From Alphaproteobacteria bacterium (GTDB taxonomy: Bacteria > Pseudomonadota > Alphaproteobacteria > Rs-D84): DNA of 14,393 bases. Below are positions 12,779 to 14,393 of the stretch, piece after piece. How positions within the stretch are numbered: position 1 is the stretch's first letter; the number at the start of each line of letters is the position of its first letter. The notes under the pieces are model-generated. The model saw nothing but the letters and a program-made list of their open reading frames with translations. It did no database searches and had not been told where the DNA came from. Where the stretch lies: the NCBI GenBank assembly GCA_017650505.1, contig JAGCET010000035.1, forward strand, positions 1 to 14,393, in the 5' to 3' direction. The translations under genes and the position numbers were made by a program.

Positions 12779-13768
12779 TCACGGATTATAATCGGCACAC
12801 GCCGCCCAATTATTACCCAATCTAAATGTACCAATACTATCGGTGTATAATGTCGAATCGGGCACCAGACACGCATTTACCGCATCTGTGCCACTCGGCA
12901 ACGAGAAATCTATGACACATTCGTTCACAACAAATGGCCCAGATGGCGCCGTTCCACCACAACTTATCACCCCCCAATTTCCATCCATGCCCTGCGGTCG
13001 TAAAATAATACCATAAGCATCGGGCGAATTCATAGTAACTGGTAAGGAATCCGCACTACATTGACGACAAAATTTGCGTTTAATTGAATAATAAACAAAA
13101 CCAGCAGCACTGGTAGTTTCATAGCGTTCTTCATCCCTCACATAAAAATCCGCATTCGCCTTTATACAGTTCGCACCTGCTGCCACTCCACCATATGCAA
13201 CAAGATCTCTATCCACAGTTGAACAAGAACAATTTTTGGTATCCCACGCATTATGATCTGCACTCCATACAGCGTTACCAACCTGATCTTCTCGTTCACA
13301 ATTCCAACCAACATCAAAACTGTCTATTCCAAACCAACTACATGGAAGTTCATTCACATAACAAGTATTCTCCGAGCCTTCTAAATGGCATTCACCCTTC
13401 ATAAAATCCGACAGTATCTCACCATTTACTAAACTACAGCGTTTCCAATTTTGACAACCACTGTCAGCAGGACAAGTTATCGAATAATCAACCTTACACG
13501 CCACATTATCACCCGCATTGGCCGGGCATTCATCATCATATCCTGTACAAGGTGAAATACATGCATCACAACTGGCGTTTGGCACCTGACCATTTGAACA
13601 ATTTACACAATAATAATTATTTTCATCCGACCCCCAAACAGGCTCTTCAACACAATATTGTCCATATCCACAATAGCCATTACCACATGGACAGGCTGCC
13701 AATGCGCCGCGCACGAACATGCACACGACGACACCAACAAAGAAAGTTGCAAAAACTCTATTAAACAA
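12779..13768 (-). CDS. Secreted cysteine-rich protein, TTG start
   Basis: A 329-aa protein of unknown function. The first codon is TTG: an in-frame TAG lies two codons upstream, AAGGA lies 8 bases before the TTG, and starting at the next Met would destroy the signal peptide (VFATFFVGVVVCMFVRGALA, cut before A-C-P-C). The mature protein has about 27 cysteines in roughly 305 residues. They are densest in the first 80 residues (CPCGNGYCGYGQYC, CVNCSNGQ, CDACISPC), which look like small disulfide-rich, EGF- or granulin-style knots. They become sparser towards the C-terminus. It should be exported and disulfide-bonded. No anchor is visible. The gene stands alone and ends with TGA followed directly by TAG. 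It may belong with the other secreted proteins in the window as a surface or effector protein, but there is no direct evidence. Confidence 0.82.
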   Translation of the reverse strand: MFNRVFATFFVGVVVCMFVRGALAACPCGNGYCGYGQYCVEEPVWGSDENNYYCVNCSNGQVPNASCDACISPCTGYDDECPANAGDNVACKVDYSITCPADSGCQNWKRCSLVNGEILSDFMKGECHLEGSENTCYVNELPCSWFGIDSFDVGWNCEREDQVGNAVWSADHNAWDTKNCSCSTVDRDLVAYGGVAAGANCIKANADFYVRDEERYETTSAAGFVYYSIKRKFCRQCSADSLPVTMNSPDAYGIILRPQGMDGNWGVISCGGTAPSGPFVVNECVIDFSLPSGTDAVNACLVPDSTLYTDSIGTFRLGNNWAACADYNP

Positions 13769-13790
13769 CCCCTAATTCCTTTCCGACGGG

Positions 13791-13820
13791 ATTATAACAC
13801 TATACGGCATGACGACGCAA
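13791..13820 (-). promoter_or_regulatory. Promoter of the Cys-rich protein gene
   Basis: A perfect TATAAT (complement of 13791-13796) lies about 22 bases before the TTG start codon. The best -35 match is a weak TTGCGT (13815-13820) at 18 bases. Two TTGACA copies lie further upstream (13830-13835 and 13849-13854), too far away for this -10. Confidence 0.5.
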
Positions 13821-13859
13821 GACTAATTTTGTCAACAATTTTTATTTTTGTCAATCCCA

Positions 13860-14393
13860 CAAAAAGCGGGTAGGGCAAAATCACCATATTTTACACGAAA
13901 AACGACCAGAAAAACGTCTCAAAACCGCAGAAATCCGCCATTTTTTGCATTCAAACCACACAAAGCAGGGCGATTCGGCATTTTTTTCAGCCATAAACCA
14001 CAACTTTTCAACATACAAAATTTGAAGCGCAAAAAATCTCACGAACACAAAAAATCGTAAAAATCGTTAAAATCATTAAATAATGCGAAACCCCACAAAG
14101 CCAATAAAACAAAAATTACTAAACATCCAATTGTGTAGAAGTTGGCGCACGAAAATAATTTTATTGGTTTATAAATGAATCTGATCGCTCTAATAGCGAG
14201 CAAATTTTTTTATGACGTATATTTATATCTCTGCGCGCCGACAGCACGATGCGCCCAACAAAGAATTTGTTATATTTTTATCTCCCAAACACCCAAAACT
14301 TCCAGAGAATTATTTATATTGATGTTATGTATGTGTGTCTTTACGCGCAAAACTATACATAATATATATTATGCGCCTTTTGTCCCCACTCCA
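13860..14393. other. Gene-poor AT-rich stretch
   Basis: No convincing coding region is seen on either strand. Short open frames here are Lys/Asn-rich and lack ribosome binding sites. A small hairpin TCGCT/AGCGA (14185-14199) is followed by CAAA-less-than-ideal spacing and a T run at 14205-14211, so it may be a weak terminator. The segment carries degenerate repeats of a CCACAAAG-like motif near 13857, 13957 and 14092. An ATG at 14371 could begin a gene that leaves the window, but only seven codons are visible. Confidence 0.5.

Noticed and set aside
13848..14060. 70-codon Lys/Phe/His-rich frame in the gene-free tail
   Set aside because: It has low complexity and no ribosome binding site, and the composition matches random AT-rich DNA.
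13860..14393. Possible replication origin in the AT-rich tail
   Set aside because: No DnaA-box cluster (TTATNCACA-like) is visible, and neither dnaA nor other origin-linked genes are nearby.
1..14393. CRISPR array, tRNA or rRNA genes
   Set aside because: No regularly spaced direct repeats, cloverleaf pattern or conserved rRNA segment was seen on either strand. This was a visual reading only.
1..14393. Alternative genetic code with UGA read as tryptophan
   Set aside because: Tryptophan positions in the recognised genes that were checked use TGG, and the Cys-rich gene ends in TGA followed at once by TAG.

Overview
The window looks like a chromosomal segment of a moderately AT-rich, host-associated alphaproteobacterium. 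The pointers are the M23 peptidase-bactofilin pair, the rplM-rpsI operon, the trigger factor and leucyl-tRNA synthetase sequences, and a set of small secreted, cysteine-rich or low-complexity proteins. My impression, from memory of similar secreted families and not from a search, is a small-genome gut lineage (RF32 / Rs-D84-type Alphaproteobacteria). Coding is standard: TAA dominates, with one TAG and one TGA stop and one TTG start.

Layout. Bases 1-125 are a GC-rich (about 60%) open frame on the minus strand that does not match the rest and ends abruptly. A TTGACT/TATGCT promoter then drives a tightly packed plus-strand operon at 167-2834: an inner-membrane M23 (LytM) endopeptidase, a bactofilin, RpiB, and an unrecognised 189-aa protein, closed by a strong hairpin terminator. 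Bases 2879-5337 hold three unrecognised minus-strand genes. Two are a translationally close pair: a two-pass membrane protein, followed by a membrane-anchored periplasmic protein that may carry a Cys/His hydrolase-like domain. The third is a soluble protein with its own promoter. Then comes leuS (minus), divergent from rplM-rpsI (plus) across a short intergenic region that has both promoters and a perfect 14-bp palindrome.

Between rpsI and the next convergent gene lies a roughly 100-bp cluster of perfect hairpins that resembles a dispersed intergenic repeat. Next is a minus-strand pair of secreted paralogues (11216 down to 9322), then the divergent trigger factor gene, whose product carries an unusual His/Cys-rich insertion. 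A bidirectional terminator separates tig from a convergent gene for a secreted protein with about 27 cysteines. The last roughly 530 bases contain no gene that I can support.

The genes fall into three themes: envelope morphogenesis (M23 and bactofilin), translation and protein folding (leuS, rplM, rpsI, tig), and surface or secreted proteins of unknown function (three genes). The best candidates for something undescribed are the membrane pair at 3673-5337, the secreted paralogue pair at 9322-11216, and the metal-site-like insertion in trigger factor.
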